Positions 24,879 through 37,239 of a DNA stretch of 64,000 nucleotides are shown one piece after another. Numbering within the stretch: position 1 is the stretch's first letter; each line of letters begins with the position of its first letter. The translations under genes were made by a program, and so were the position numbers. Origin of the DNA: Solen grandis (Eukaryota; Mollusca; Bivalvia; Adapedonta; Solenidae); NCBI GenBank assembly GCA_021229015.1, contig CM037781.1:66404656-66468655 (forward strand). Reading direction: 5' to 3'. The notes beneath the pieces were generated by a model that saw only the letters and a list, made by a program, of their open reading frames with translations, did not search any database and had not been told where the DNA came from.

Positions 24879-25240
24879 CTGAGAGACACGTCTCCTTCTG
24901 CCCAGTAGGTGAACATGTTTGAAGTGGAACCACCGGGGCAACACCCCATCACCAACATCCCAATAGCCGCAAGCGAGTCGAGCTTCAGCGCATGCGCAAA
25001 TCCGAACGTTACTAATGGCAATAAAATGAACTGGGCAGCCATTCCTATGGCTGCTCCGATCGGTCGCCGTAAATGAGTTAATAAGTCGACAACTTTTATA
25101 GTCGCTCCCATTCCAAGCATAATAATTAAAAGTGCGACCGTCATGACAACGTCAGTTACAGATTTTAATGTCGAAATTCCGTCGCCGCTCACTCCGTTAG
25201 TCGTTAAATTTGTTACGTTATTGAAATCCTTGACTTCCAT
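24879..25240 (-). CDS. SLC10-family sodium/bile-acid-type cotransporter, exon 1 (start)
   Basis: The first recognised coding exon. I place the start at the ATG at 25240 (MEVKDFNN) because it gives a short extracellular N-terminus with two N-glycosylation sequons (Asn8-Val-Thr, Asn11-Leu-Thr), as in other SLC10 transporters, and a total of about 340 residues against a usual 350 or so. The frame is open further upstream to an ATG at 25345, adding 35 lysine-rich residues that fit the family poorly. Visible motifs are a first membrane segment, LRRPIGAAIGMAAQ with Gln70 (NTCP Gln68), and MGCCPGGSTSNMF with Ser107-Asn108 (NTCP Ser105-Asn106). The exon ends TCTCAG before GTAAGTAT. No promoter could be assigned. 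Confidence 0.9.
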
Positions 25241-25345
25241 TACTTTATCAGATATAATATGTATGACTGCTTTTTTGTTTTTGTTTTGTTTTTTTAACGA
25301 TGTCCAGAGTCTTACTCCACTGAACTTCAAAATCGTACTGGTCAA

Positions 25346-26539
25346 CTGTCTTTGGCCATGTGTCTACTTAATCGACCTTTTAATGAGATAAGAGATTGTT
25401 ATGAGACACCACCTGGTACAATCTTATCCAAAGACCTATTCAACAGAGATAAGAAATTGTCCGAAATAATGTTTTTAATGTTTTTCTTTCTTTTCTCTTT
25501 TGGTGTTGTTGTTTGACGAAAGACGGGATTTGAAGGGGATCTCTAAGACTCAGATCAACTATCTGAGGACAGTCTACAATTAGATATACGTCTTCCGTTA
25601 CTGGGCGTTAGCCAAACTCCGCATCAACCACCACAACACTGAGTACCACGTGACCATGGTGTGTACCAACACTCAATCACACGCTACTTATTACCTGTGA
25701 TTTAGCTGAAAATCTCACTTTGGGAAGAGACTTGAGCAAGATCTCATGCGTTGGAACAAAGACCTATAATAACATAACATAAGAACATAGTTGGACACTA
25801 GCGTGCGCAGTTTATTTTTCCCAATTTTTACTAATATTTATATAATATATATTATACAATATAATCTATACAGGATTCACGGGCGAGTTTTTGAGTGAAT
25901 GAGCTTTACAATTTACACGGACTGTAGAAATGAAAGTGGGCAATCTGCAACTATATTTTTTTTCAGCCACTCAGATGTGACCCATTTATTATCTCCGTCA
26001 TAGATTGGGGTTGGAGAGCCATCCTAACAGTATCTTACAAGCACTTGTTAAATAATTGGAAATAAAGAACTTAAGCTAATAGTGATTAAGATATTAATGA
26101 TATATATCGTATACCTTTTTGACAAGACTATAATGAATTTGATACAAATGATGCAAAATGCCACATACATATAGGATCTGACATTCATGAGTTTTGTTTC
26201 ATAGAAGAAGGACTTCCTGTTAAGTCTAAATGACGTCAGATATGTATATTCGAGGCATGGCAACACGCGCGGGATGCGGAGTTATGTATTTATGTATTAG
26301 TTATCTTTTATATTTTGAATTTTATGGGAATTTATCGCAAGATTATTTTGATACAAAGCATCAAAGACGCCGCGCATGTTTTTGAAGACGACTTAAATAA
26401 AGCAAAGCCATTTCAGAATATTTTAATAACATGTGCATGCATCATTTTCAAACAGCAGGTCTAATATTTCCACTAGGCAATGATACTGCCATACTGACAA
26501 AATCCTCAGCAAATATACAAATCTAGCTATTTTTTATTG
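25346..26539. other. Upstream flank of the SLC10 gene; no gene recognised
   Basis: This should contain the promoter or an upstream untranslated exon of the minus-strand gene, but no TATA box or initiator can be assigned with confidence. An E-box (CACGTG) lies near 25648. Open frames here resemble no known protein. Confidence 0.4.
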
Positions 26540-28275
26540 ATACCGGACTGTTTATTCTGCTTTAATGTAACAAATTTATGTAATGTTGGCAAAGAACAAT
26601 AGTAACGTTGTAAAATCTGATTGCGTAATTCCTTGTAAAATGGACAAACTATAACAAAATGATACTCATTTTCAACAACGTATATATTACAAAAAGGCCA
26701 AATTCTATTTTCTCCTTCAATATTTCTATACGCCCTTCTCCTATAGCTAATCTATGAGAAGAAACCCTTATTCGATTTAATGTTATCATATGAGAATGAT
26801 TATCAATTTGCGTTAAATAAGGCTCAGGTTCAAAACATTTTTTATATAATTTGTAACTATCCAATTTGCTGTAAGTCTCAATAGAATGATCCATCTCTGA
26901 AATAGGTAAGATTCCATTTAGACTATTTAAGTCATCGAATATAAATGAAAACCTAGGTCATCTATAAGAGTTTTAATATCTTTAGTCCATTTTAAGACAA
27001 AATTTTCATTCTATCAGTTAAAGAAACTAATTTAAAAGCAAGAATTGAGTAAATATTTTATAAGTCTAATACTCCTATAAACTGTCATTGGAAATCTACC
27101 CAATTCACCATACACAGCAGCGTTAGCAGTTTGTTGTCTCACAGATAATAAATTGTTCATAAATTTCAAATGTGTTCGCTCGATATCAGGTGCTTTATGA
27201 AATCCCCAAATTTCTTAACCATAACATAAAATAGGTGCTACCATTGCATCAAACGATTTTATTTTTCCATTAACTGTCAGAGAAATATTTTCAAACAGCG
27301 AATATAAGGAAAAAGCTTTAGAGCAATTCGATAATGTTTTTATTTATAAAAACAACAATTTGACGATAGTGTTACACCTAAATAAATAAATTGATTAACA
27401 CAATTAAGTCTACAATTTTCATAATAAATATCAAACTTTTCAGCTTTATTACCTTTCTTAAATAACATTACCACAGTTTTATCAATATTAACATGAATGC
27501 CCCAAAGCTTACAGTATTCAGATAATTTGTTAATGAGATGCTGTAAGCCTTCGCGCGATTTTGAAAATAATACAGCATCATCTGCAAAAAGTAATGTAAA
27601 TATATCTATACCGTCAATATTTACTGAATCAAGTACATTACATGAAGCTAAATATGAAGGCAAGTCATAAATGAAAAATAAAAACAACAGAGGAGATAAT
27701 GTTTCGCCCTGTTTTAATCTAATAAAACTGTAAAAAAACAACAGAATATTCACCCCTAGAATTTACACGTGTTTTGACAGTCTTATACATTGACTGCAAC
27801 ATTTTGATAACTTTAGTAGAAAAATTGCTACGTATTAATTTAACCCATATAGCATTTCTATAGACCATATCAAAAGCTTTCTTAAAATCAATGAAACCGC
27901 AGTATATATTTTTTTCATAGTTAACAACCTTATCTATAATACTAATCAACAAGAATATACAATCAACTGTACTACGATTCTTTTTAAAGCACTGACAATC
28001 TTTTGAAAATACTGTTTTCATCTGCCAATTTAGTTAACCTCTTATTTAATATACAGGATAATATCTTATAAGCTTGTAAGCACTATTCATCTATAATGAT
28101 TGACATCAGTAGGATTACTCTTTTTAGGTACTGGTACAATTATGCCCTTTGTCCAAAATTCAGGATATTCAGAATTAGTAAAAATATGATTAAACCACTT
28201 ACAGAGGATAGGGGATACCTTTGAATCAATGCTCGGCTGTAACTTTGTGATTTTTTTTTTTAAATAACTTGGCAC
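26540..28275 (-). mobile_element. Jockey/CR1/Nimb-like LINE fragment: reverse transcriptase plus C-terminal domain
   Basis: Minus-strand pieces run in order. PEFWTKGIIVPVPKKSNPTD (near 28170) is an early RT block. NIYCGFIDFKKAFDMVYRNA (about 27900) carries the first catalytic Asp region. GETLSPLLFLFFIYDLP and LLFADDAVLFSK (about 27700-27560) carry the FADD active site, followed by the GIHVNIDKT block. Further down, IETYSKLDSYKLYKKCFEPE and a reading with ENRIWPFCN...VENEYHFVIVCPFY give the C-terminal Cys/His region, ending at a stop near 26535. Frameshifts separate the pieces. The 5' endonuclease part is missing upstream of 28275, as in a 5'-truncated copy. Confidence 0.85.
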
Positions 28276-29324
28276 AAATGATCTCTATGATATGATGTAA
28301 CGCTTACAAGAACTACATTCATAGCCTCAATGTCAAGGTCACAGCATTTAGTTAACTAACTTTAAAATTTGTGTAAATAGTTCTGTCTTGGTTCTATCTT
28401 TGTAACTTGGAGGGATCCTTAGGACAAAACAATGTGTCACATAGCAAGTACAGGTTGCTAACTTGAAGGTCAAGGTCACCTCACTTGGTTGAGGTCAGGG
28501 TTACAGCACTCATTTGATCTTAAAATCATCTTTTATATATCCAGTTTTTCATATTCACTGACAAAAATAAAAAAAAATATCATCTTATAAACAGAATGGC
28601 GAGGGCATCCGTGTCTTATGGACACATTTTTTATGTCAGTTAAAACTAGTAATTGATTCATGGGGGGGATGATAGCTTGTCTTAGTTAGAATTATAAAAA
28701 ATATATATTGAATCTATGCACAGACATAATTAATCGTTTCTCTTGCCCGACCGACTCTCACAAAACCCGACCCCCCCCCCCCCCCAAAAAAAAAAATGCA
28801 TAATGTAATCTGTTATTTTATTTTTATTTATTTAATTTTTTTTCACCGATTTTTATCTGGTACGATTTTGTCCAGTACAAAAACGGCGTCAATTCCAGGG
28901 CTTGCACTAAGGCAAAATTCTTGGAAGTCCGAACTTCCATGGACGTCCTGTTGTTGATTTTTCACCCCCATTGTGTAAATATCAGAGTGTGTACCCTGTG
29001 GGTACATTGTCCTGGTTCACTGATTTGATGCAATGCACGCGCATCAAAACTTCGCATACATCGATTGTTGACAGTTTACAGAAAAGGGAGGAGTTTCACG
29101 GCGGCCACTCGGTACTACAGAATGCTTGTTTTGTAATCATCCAGAGGCATAATTATCGACTAATTGAACAGAATTACTTTTACGAAATAAAATTATCGCA
29201 ACTAGTTTGCTCCCTCGGGTGAGTATATGGCTAAATTTCGCTGACATATCCAAAATTATCAATTATGAAGATGTTGCGGTCCGAATCGCCGATATCCTCT
29301 GATTGAATCGAAATACAAAAGAAA
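28276..29324. other. No gene; GGTCAAGGTCA-containing repeat debris and a poly-C/poly-A run
   Basis: Around 28325-28510 several GGTCAAGGTCA-type boxes occur in sequence resembling the left edge of the window. A run of 17-19 C followed by A sits at about 28767-28796. The open frame at 28971-29222 has no recognisable similarity. Confidence 0.5.
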
Positions 29325-30874
29325 CTAGATTTGCATACTGCAAATGCACCGGTTTTCGTGATGATCAACAGTTTCAAACCTGATCAGCCAAGTTAAAATA
29401 CCAGAAAAACAACAAAATGCAAAATGCTTTATATATCTTAGTGATTTTCTTCATTGGTGAATTCAGCTGTGACCAAAACTTAAATTAAAGGCATCTCCAA
29501 AGGAATGTGATGTCCCACTGAGCCAGGCCCCCATCTGCTGTGATCAGACCTGTTAATATCTGGTCATCACTGCAGGGAGTCTTTAACCAATACAGTAGCT
29601 ATGTGTGTAAAACCTCTGATGGGTTGATGCATAACTAAATTACCTGCTACAATGGAAGTGAGATAGTAGGCTAGTTTTACACATACATTCATGACCTGTT
29701 ACATCCCAACTTAAAGAGCAAAGATAGCAGAGCAGAGTTCTAATTATAGAACATAGGTATCCAGTGAAGCACATTCTGTCAAATTTTCTCAGTTTTTATT
29801 CTGGGTCATGTATTTAAATTCTCTATAAATTCATCAATTCTCGACAGATTTGCAAACTTCTTTTTTTGTTGACGAGGTAAGACATTCTTTTTTCCAATGA
29901 TGACAAAATATATCACACATTTAAACTTTAAAGGCTTTGAAATCAGTTCAAAGTATGACCAAACTTCAAACTGCCACCAAACAACCAAATCAACCCCGAT
30001 CTGAAAAAACTAAATTTCTTCAAAAAGTACTCTTTAGAGGCTTTTGATTTTACCCATATTCTTTCGATAAAATATTTTTAGATTTTGAGATATTTAAGGT
30101 CAAAGAAAAAACCAATAATCGCAATATGACCTTGACCTTTGCATTTTTTGAAATTTTGAAACTGCGAAGTCCTTTGAAACAACAAACAATACAATCTGTG
30201 AAAATTTCATAAAGATTGATTAAAAAATAATGGCAGAATCATCAAAAAACTAAAAAAATGCCTATTCTCAAAAAAAAAATTCCTCCATATTTTAGTGCAC
30301 TTTGACCGCTTATTGAAAGCCATTTTATGCATTTTCTGAAATCGCCACCCCATATATTTTGTGCGCAAAGATCTTCGGAATCAATTTCAAAAAACAGAAT
30401 GAGCGTATCTAATCTCTAACAAAAATGGGCATGTTTTTCGTGGACACACCCTAATTTGCCAGATTTTTTCAAAGATTCAAACATTCAACCTCTACTAGCT
30501 CAAAATTTTCAAAGATATGGATATTGCCACTCATCATATTAAAAGGGGCAGTTGACAGAGAACAGAATGCAAAAAACTGCATACAAATAAAATGTCAAAT
30601 GACAGAGTTATCGGCAATTATATGTTTTGATGCTAAACGCCACCTAGCGGCAAAACTTAGTACTAAAATAAAAAACAAACTTAATGGTGCACAACTTCAG
30701 ATACATGTGAGTATGCATGGCAATTTTCATATTTGTAGCACTTCTAATCATGCCGCAACAGCGGCCACAAAAAAAGTGCAAAGAATAATAATAATGGAAA
30801 AAAAAAAAAGGGAAAAAGAAACACAAGAAGAACAGTAGGTTTTCGCGGCTGCGTTGCAGTCCACGAAAACCTAA
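29325..30874 (-). mobile_element. Solo family C element (Helitron-like ends), reversed
   Basis: On the minus strand it opens with TTAGGTTTTCGTGGACTGCA folding onto CGCGAAAACCT, then TGTTCTTCTTGTG. It closes with CGAAAACCGGTGCATTTGCA, a 7-bp-stem hairpin (ATTTGCAgtaTGCAAAT) and CTAG. In between, segments match the macrosatellite at 44832-64000: GGTCAAGGTCATATTGCGAT, TAAAAATATTTTATCGAAAG, and GATCGGGGTTGATTTGG with GGCAGTTTGAAGTTTGG. It also has the CTCF-like site CCGCTAGGTGGCGT at 30650-30637. It is a diverged single copy of about 1.55 kb, which shows that the array family also exists as dispersed elements. No protein is encoded. Confidence 0.8.
30637..30650 (-). promoter_or_regulatory. CTCF-like motif in the solo family C element
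   Basis: The minus strand reads CCGCTAGGTGGCGT, which fits 12 of 14 positions of CCASYAGRKGGCRS (G at position 3 and T at position 14 differ). Its position in the element corresponds to that of the motif in the array units. Binding is untested. Confidence 0.5.
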
Positions 30875-30959
30875 TGAAAGGCTTTCTAAACATACAAATT
30901 CATTTTATTTTACTGAATGGTCTTTTGTTTTACTTCTTTTGCTATTTTAATTTTTTGCG

Positions 30960-31820
30960 ACATTTTAATTTCGTTATTATCTTGCAATTTCTTGCACAAT
31001 GAAATGGCTTGGTAACTGCGTGGATCTTTTTATCCTTATTTCCATCTTTATATAGGGTCGTAATGACACCTGTCTCATTTTATTGGGAACAAAGGAGAAT
31101 TTTGTCATACACTTAAATAATTTGGAAGGCAGGTCTGCCATATATAATATTTTCGTAGTATATGCCGTCAAAACCACAGGCTTTGTTACGTCGACACATA
31201 CTTAATGCTTTATTAACGATTGTTTCGGTGATAATGTCACCATTAGTTAGCATAGAAATAAGATTGTGTTTAATGTCTGATAATTCTCTTTCCCTGGATT
31301 TCAGATAGTCATTATCAAAATTATCGCCCGTTGATGTCGAATACATTTCTTTGAAATAGTTAATCCAACCTTTACTTATCTCGTTAAGATTATCATCTAC
31401 AGTGTTATTGAATTTGTGATATTTCTCTTTGCGATTTTGTATTCGTGATAAGAAGGATAATCATGACCTCTAGGTCTACCATCCTAGAGCCAGGTTACCC
31501 TTGCTGTAGTGATTTCTTTATGAAGGCGTGGCTTTCTTTACTGATTCTGTTATTATGCTATACAGAGTGCATATTTGAGAACGGTCCGTTATAATCATTC
31601 GTAATGCATGTTTTAAGTTTTCATAGTGGGCCATATAATCACAGTATCTGTTAATATGCCTCCTATTTATTATTCGCCAATTAATAGATCTATTATCATA
31701 CGCACGATATTGTGTAGGTATCAGCATAGGATAACTCACAGAGCACACTACGGGGCGGTGGGTAGATACGTTATGTTCATTATCGCTCACAATACAGCAC
31801 GATGTCATGTGCATCATCTC
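30960..31820 (-). pseudogene. LINE fragment: end of endonuclease and start of reverse transcriptase
   Basis: From 31817 the minus strand reads into NVSTHRPVVCSVSYPMLIPT, the end block of an AP-type endonuclease (the SDHxPV region). A linker follows, then 31346-31113 with ALSMCRRNKACGFDGIYYEN, the NKAxGxDGI block that opens LINE reverse transcriptases. A further frame has KLFKCMTKFSFVPNKMRQVS and KMEIRIKRST, where the next RT block lies. Frames change between pieces and the rest of the RT is absent. It may belong to the same LINE family as the endonuclease piece at 37240-37900, separated from it by later insertions. Confidence 0.7.
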
Positions 31821-33233
31821 ATTCTTTTGTACTGGTATATATTCAATAAGGCCAAAGTTTTTTATTTACTTGTTTTACGGGAGCGCCGTACCAAAATATT
31901 GCAAAACCCAAATATAAATAAAATTCAAATTCGTGTTTTTTTTTTATTTTGTCCGCCGCCAGTTCGTGTTACTTCTTGAAGAAAAAAATATTTTACTTAC
32001 AAATTCTGTAAACCTCCATGTTAAGTGCGCACCACAAGTTTAAGGTTCAACATTTCAACATGCACCTATCGTTAAACAAACAGAGTTGTCCAAACTAAAA
32101 ATCGTAAATAAAAAAGATGTGGCATTGAATTAATCAATTTACAACAGTAAAATGATATTCTTGGAGTAGATCACAGTAACGACGATGCAAATGCTGCTTT
32201 AGGTTGTACGCATATGCATTATTATGTACAGTTTATTCTTTATTTCAACTTCCGATTCAATCGTAACGTGAAACCGGTTGAACATCGTATTTTCGTAGGC
32301 ATTTATTTTCATTAATACAACTGAAATAATAAACAAACGTGAATATATATCGTCAAACAAGTGTATACTAGTATATGTACAGAGTGCACTTCTTGGGCCA
32401 TATATGTCATGATTAAATAAGAAAGTTTGTTAAAAGATCTATTTTTCCTAGGTAAAAAGAAACAGAATTTACCAAACTGTCAATCAATGATGAATAGGTT
32501 AAAAATTTGCTTAGGAGATTTATAAATCTGCAAAATTTAGCAATGCAGGAAGAGAAAGGTGATCATTTGTAAGACTTTTCTCTCAAATATCCTAATTGAT
32601 ATTTAACCCAAAACAAAACAAAATGAAATCTTAATCATGACAACTTGTTCATAGAAAATATATATTTGGTGAATAAGTTTTTCCCTCATGTTTTCTGTTT
32701 TGTTATTTCCGTCTTTTCTTTCTCTTGTTATTTTATTTCAGATCCTATAAATACAATTTACTTATAATATTCCTAATTATGTAGGGTGTGGAGTGGGATG
32801 ACCTCGACACACACACACACACCTATTGACAAGGAAAATAAATGGGGTGACCCTGATTAAAGGACCTGAATATTTTGTAATTTTTATGCTTGTTAAATAG
32901 TTGATATTATTTTGAAATAAATACTGTAGAACCTGCAAAACTGAACATCATTAAACCGAATTTCTCGCCATTTGAAGTTTATTTTCTGTCCCTTCTTCCC
33001 TTCTTATTTTAACTAAAACTAAAATGTTTAATCCGAATTTCGCTATTTCGAAGTAAAAATCCCGGTCTCGAGGTTGCAATTCATTTACATTTTTCAATTT
33101 TTATTTCGAACTCAAATTTCCTAAATTTTCATGAACTAATTATCATCCTTATTACCAATCGTATCCGGGTCAGTAACCAAGTTTATTTTGCGGAGGCACC
33201 TGGAGTGATGGCTCAGGCAAGTTTTCACACCTT
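31821..33233. other. No gene recognised; AT-rich
   Basis: Only a short (CA)n run at about 32807-32822 and scattered A/T tracts stand out. No repeat termini were recognised. Confidence 0.5.
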
Positions 33234-34412
33234 TTTTAGCTCACATGAGCACAACGTGCTCAAGGTGAGCTTTTCTGATCGCCTTTTGTCCGGCGTCCGT
33301 CGTCCGTCGTCCGTGCGTCCGTGCGTGCGTGCGTCCGGCGTCAACAATTGCTTCAAACAACATCTCCTCCTAAACGGCTTGGCCAATTTGAAAAATATTT
33401 TGCAGGAATGTTCCTTGAATGAAGCTCTACTAAAGTTGTATAAATGGTTCTGGTCCATTGCATAATTAGGTCACAGGAGCTAAAAATAGATTTTAAAAAT
33501 GAAAATTTAAAAAATCTTCTTCTCTGAAACCACAAGGCCTAGCCTTTTGATTTTTGGTATGTAGCATGATCTTATGGGCCACTACCAAGATTGTACAAAT
33601 CATAGCCCTATGGTGATAAATGACCCCGCACCAGGGGTCACTTGTTTTACATAGAGTTATATAGAAAAATCTTAAAAAATCTTCCTCTATGAATCCATAA
33701 GGCCTAGAGCTTAGATATTTGGTATGTAGCATCATCTTATGGGCCACTACCAAGATTGTACAAATCATAGCCCTATGGTGATAAATGACCCCGCACCAGG
33801 GGTCACTTGTTTTACATGAATGCTTAGATATTTGGTATGAAGCATCATCTTATGGGCCACTACCAAGATTGTACAAATCATAGCCCTATGGTGATAAATG
33901 ACCCCCACCAGGGGTCACTTGTTTTACAGAGTTAAATAGGAAAATCTTAAAAAATCTTCTTCTATGAATCAATAAGGCCTAGAGCTAAGATTTTTGGTAT
34001 GTTGTAGCATCTAATGGTTCATTACAAAGATTTTCAAATCATAGCCCAATGGTGATAAATGACCCCACACCAGGGGTCACTTGTTTTACATAGAGTTAAA
34101 TAGGAAAATCTTAAAAAATCTTCTTCTATGAATCAATAAGGCCTAGAGCTAAGATTTTTGGTATGTTGTAGCATCTAATGGTTCATTACAAAGATTTTCA
34201 AAGTCTTGGCCCTACGGTGATAAATGACCCTGCGCCCAAGTCTTCTCTGAAACCATATGGCCCATTGCTTAGGTATTTGGTGTGTAGTATTGTCAGGGGT
34301 AAAATGTTTTAGATTAAGTTATATCAGAATCCTTGTCTGTTTAAAAACCTTGACATCAGTTGAAGCAATGGTACTCAGGTGAGCGATTCAGGGCCATCAT
34401 GGCCCTCTTGTT
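33234..34412 (+). mobile_element. Family A copy with an internal tandem array
   Basis: It starts TTTTTAGCTCACATGAGCAC, folds onto GTGCTCAAGGTGAGCT, continues with CCGTCGTCCGTCGTCCGTGC and ends AGGTGAGCGATTCAGGGCCA then TCATGGCCCTCTTGTTT. Between about 33520 and 34240 the unit with GATTTTTGGTATGTAGCATG and ACCCCGCACCAGGGGTCACT repeats about five times, as in the copy at 1654-3438. Two open frames of 77-86 codons at the 5' end on opposite strands arise from this repeat. Confidence 0.85.
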
Positions 34413-35055
34413 TAAGATTGGATTTGGCAACGTGTGTCCCACCGGAAATGTTGATTATTGCTAATCGATGTCTGACAGGTTGCATAATATGCACGTGCCA
34501 GCAGATAAACCCAGGTGTCAGATCTTTAGTACATTCCATATCATCGCGTTCGTCACTGGCATCGACGCTACCTGAAGCAGCAGATCGACGGTAAAGATAT
34601 GTATCATTGTTTGACATTGTAGAATGATTATGTTCATCAGAAGCATCTAAGTAGATCATGATATTTTTTCATTACTTTTCATAACTTGCAAATAGTATAA
34701 ATGTAGACCTTTTTTCACGGCATAACGATTTCCACAATATGCACTGATAATGAAAACGCAGGCATGCACGCTCACAAACTGAAATTTCCATCAGATTTTT
34801 AATCCGAATAATCGTTGTTTCGAAGTTTTCAGCTTGGTCCCAAGGACTTCGATTTAACGAGGTTCTACTGTACAATAAACTTTCATCAGTAATAATGGAA
34901 ATCCCTCACATTAAATTCAGCCTTGGGTCTGTTTGACATAAGTATATCGTGTTTAGTCTCTAATTTTACACGCTAAAAATAAAATTTAAAAAAATGGGGG
35001 AAAATCTGTTTTATTTTTATTTTCCTACGTTACTTTTTAAGGCTTTTATTTTTAT
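34413..35055. other. No gene recognised
   Basis: Small open frames on both strands (94 and 71 codons) overlap each other at 34375-34659 without similarity to known proteins. Confidence 0.45.
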
Positions 35056-37234
35056 TTTTAGCTCGTCTGTTTTTCGAAGAAAATGATACAAGCTATTATC
35101 GTAGCTCCAGCGTCCGCATTGTCGTCGTCGTCATCCAGAATCTTAACGTTGGCCATAACTTCTCTACTATTCATATGCAACTTTCATTTTTTGGTATGCA
35201 TATTCATCTTGACAAGGCTTATCCAGATATATGCAAAATTTAACCTATTGACCTTGACTTTGACCTACTTTTCTGTAACTTTTGAAAACTTAAAAATGCC
35301 TGTCATTTCATAACCATTACCAACAGGGCACTGATATTTCACATGTGACTTCCTTGTGGCAAGACCTTTCCATCAATGTTACACTTTTGGACTTTTGACC
35401 ATGACCTTTGATCTTTGACCAATTTTTGAAATGTTTAACAAAAAACTAACGTTGGCCGTAATTTCTTTACTATTTGACACACAGCGATAATTTTACAAAT
35501 CGAAACAATAGGTTTTTAGGATGCACATATATGAAAACAATGGGTTTTTTACAAAATCAATGGGTCAAAAGCATAAGTTAAAGCATTTAGCAACAAACTT
35601 CTATATTAACATCATTAGAATGACAAAATATGAACAACCTCGTCAACAGAAAGGAGGTGCTTTCAAATTGTATTTAAATCTAATTCAACTGCACTAACAA
35701 ATAAAAGTTGGTAACAGTGTACTGCGATTGAAAATTAATCTTGACATTTTGAAAACACAGGATATCAAGCACTGATACATCTTATAACAGCCCAACAAGA
35801 GACTTGTATTTAATCAAGGGATGTCTTCAAACACATCCATTTTACAGTTTTTAAAAGGACAGTCATTGCTTTGTCGTCTTTAAAATCTGATTTGGCCAGG
35901 CAAACAGTCCTATCATTTTGTAGAACAGGGGCCTAGCTGGCAGACTGAAGATACATGCCATATCAAAGTTGAATGCTGGAAATTCATTTTTTTTAACCAT
36001 GCCACTCTGTTTTCCTAAGTTGGTGCATGTCATGCTGTACATATATTTATACTAGCCATGAAAATTCAGCAAGCCATTTGCGTAAGAAACCTCTTTATTT
36101 TTTTTTTACTTGCAGATTCAGATTGCTCAGTACGTGCCTTCTCTATCTAACCATTACTAGATTTTGTTTGGCCAAATTCAGAAAAAAATCTGATTAGGAT
36201 CTGTAACTAATTTCTTTTTAGGGGGCATTTTGCAGAAGTTTACTCGACTATCAATTAATATGGTGCAGTACCCATTATCGATAAATACAACAATATTGCA
36301 ATAATCCCTCGCAATATCGTATATATATAATGGGGTTTTTACTGCTGTAAATGTTTACGTATTTTGGGGGAAAAACACTCGTTTTCAATTTTTATGATTT
36401 TAATTTTTACTAATTACAATGACCCGTAAAATTTGCACTCATTAAAACGATCAGCCATCGTAAAAATAACTATGATTCGGAGAAGGTGCACAATACACGA
36501 GAATTAGTTTTTTCGTGGTGTTTCCAAACTTTACCCCACCCACTAAGAAGCCATACCAATGAAGTTTACATGAGGATATTTATTATTTAAATCAGTATTA
36601 GAGCTATATTGTATATGCTTGCCGAAATATTGTTGTCTGTCTGAGTTTTCTACAATAATAATTGTGAAATAAATGCTTACGAAATCATTGTTATCGTGTT
36701 CTTATTCAGTACTGAATGAGTTTTGGGTGATTCACAGCGATATAAACAAAATTAATAAGAACACAAATTCTATTGACCTTGACCTTTGACGACCTTATTT
36801 TGCCAAGTTTTATAATAGATATTTATTTATCATTTTTCAATATTTTTTTTTTTTAAAAAACTTTGTATACTGGTTTGTCATATGAACCTGTGCAGTGTGA
36901 TTTTGGTCATGATTTTTAGGCAGATATAAGAAAGAACACTTTTTTTTTTTTTTTTTTTTTTTTTAAAGTTTTTTTTTTTTTATAAAAAATGGATTAGAAT
37001 TTAATTTTTTTTTAATATTTTTTTGTGTTGTATACATTCTATACCATATATAGGTCAAGGTCATCCTTCAAGGTCAAAGGTCAAATTAAAAAGAAATGGA
37101 ACTTCAGTTTTGCATTTATAGGCTAACAGTTTTAGTTGTGATTTTCAAGGTCAACTTTTTTAAATGTTTAACAAAAATATGTAACGTTGGCAAAAACAGA
37201 CGAGCATTGGCCCCCGCATGCGGTGCTCTTGTTA
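35056..37234 (+). mobile_element. Hairpin-ended non-autonomous repeat, family B
   Basis: It begins TTTTTAGCTCGTCTGTTTTT with a TTCGAAGAAAA fold and ends ACAGACGAGCATTGGCCCCC, a hairpin around CCGCATGCGG, then TGCTCTTGTTA. Near both ends an AACGTTGGC segment appears, and TTGACCTTGACTTTGACC blocks recur. The ends resemble family A (TTTTAGCTC start; terminal hairpin then CTCTTGTT), although the interiors differ. Long T tracts lie at 36840-37020. No coding capacity is seen. Confidence 0.7.
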
Positions 37235-37239
37235 TTCCC

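Noticed and set aside
25648..25653. E-box CACGTG as the SLC10 promoter element
   Set aside because: A single six-base match about 400 bp upstream is not enough to call a promoter.
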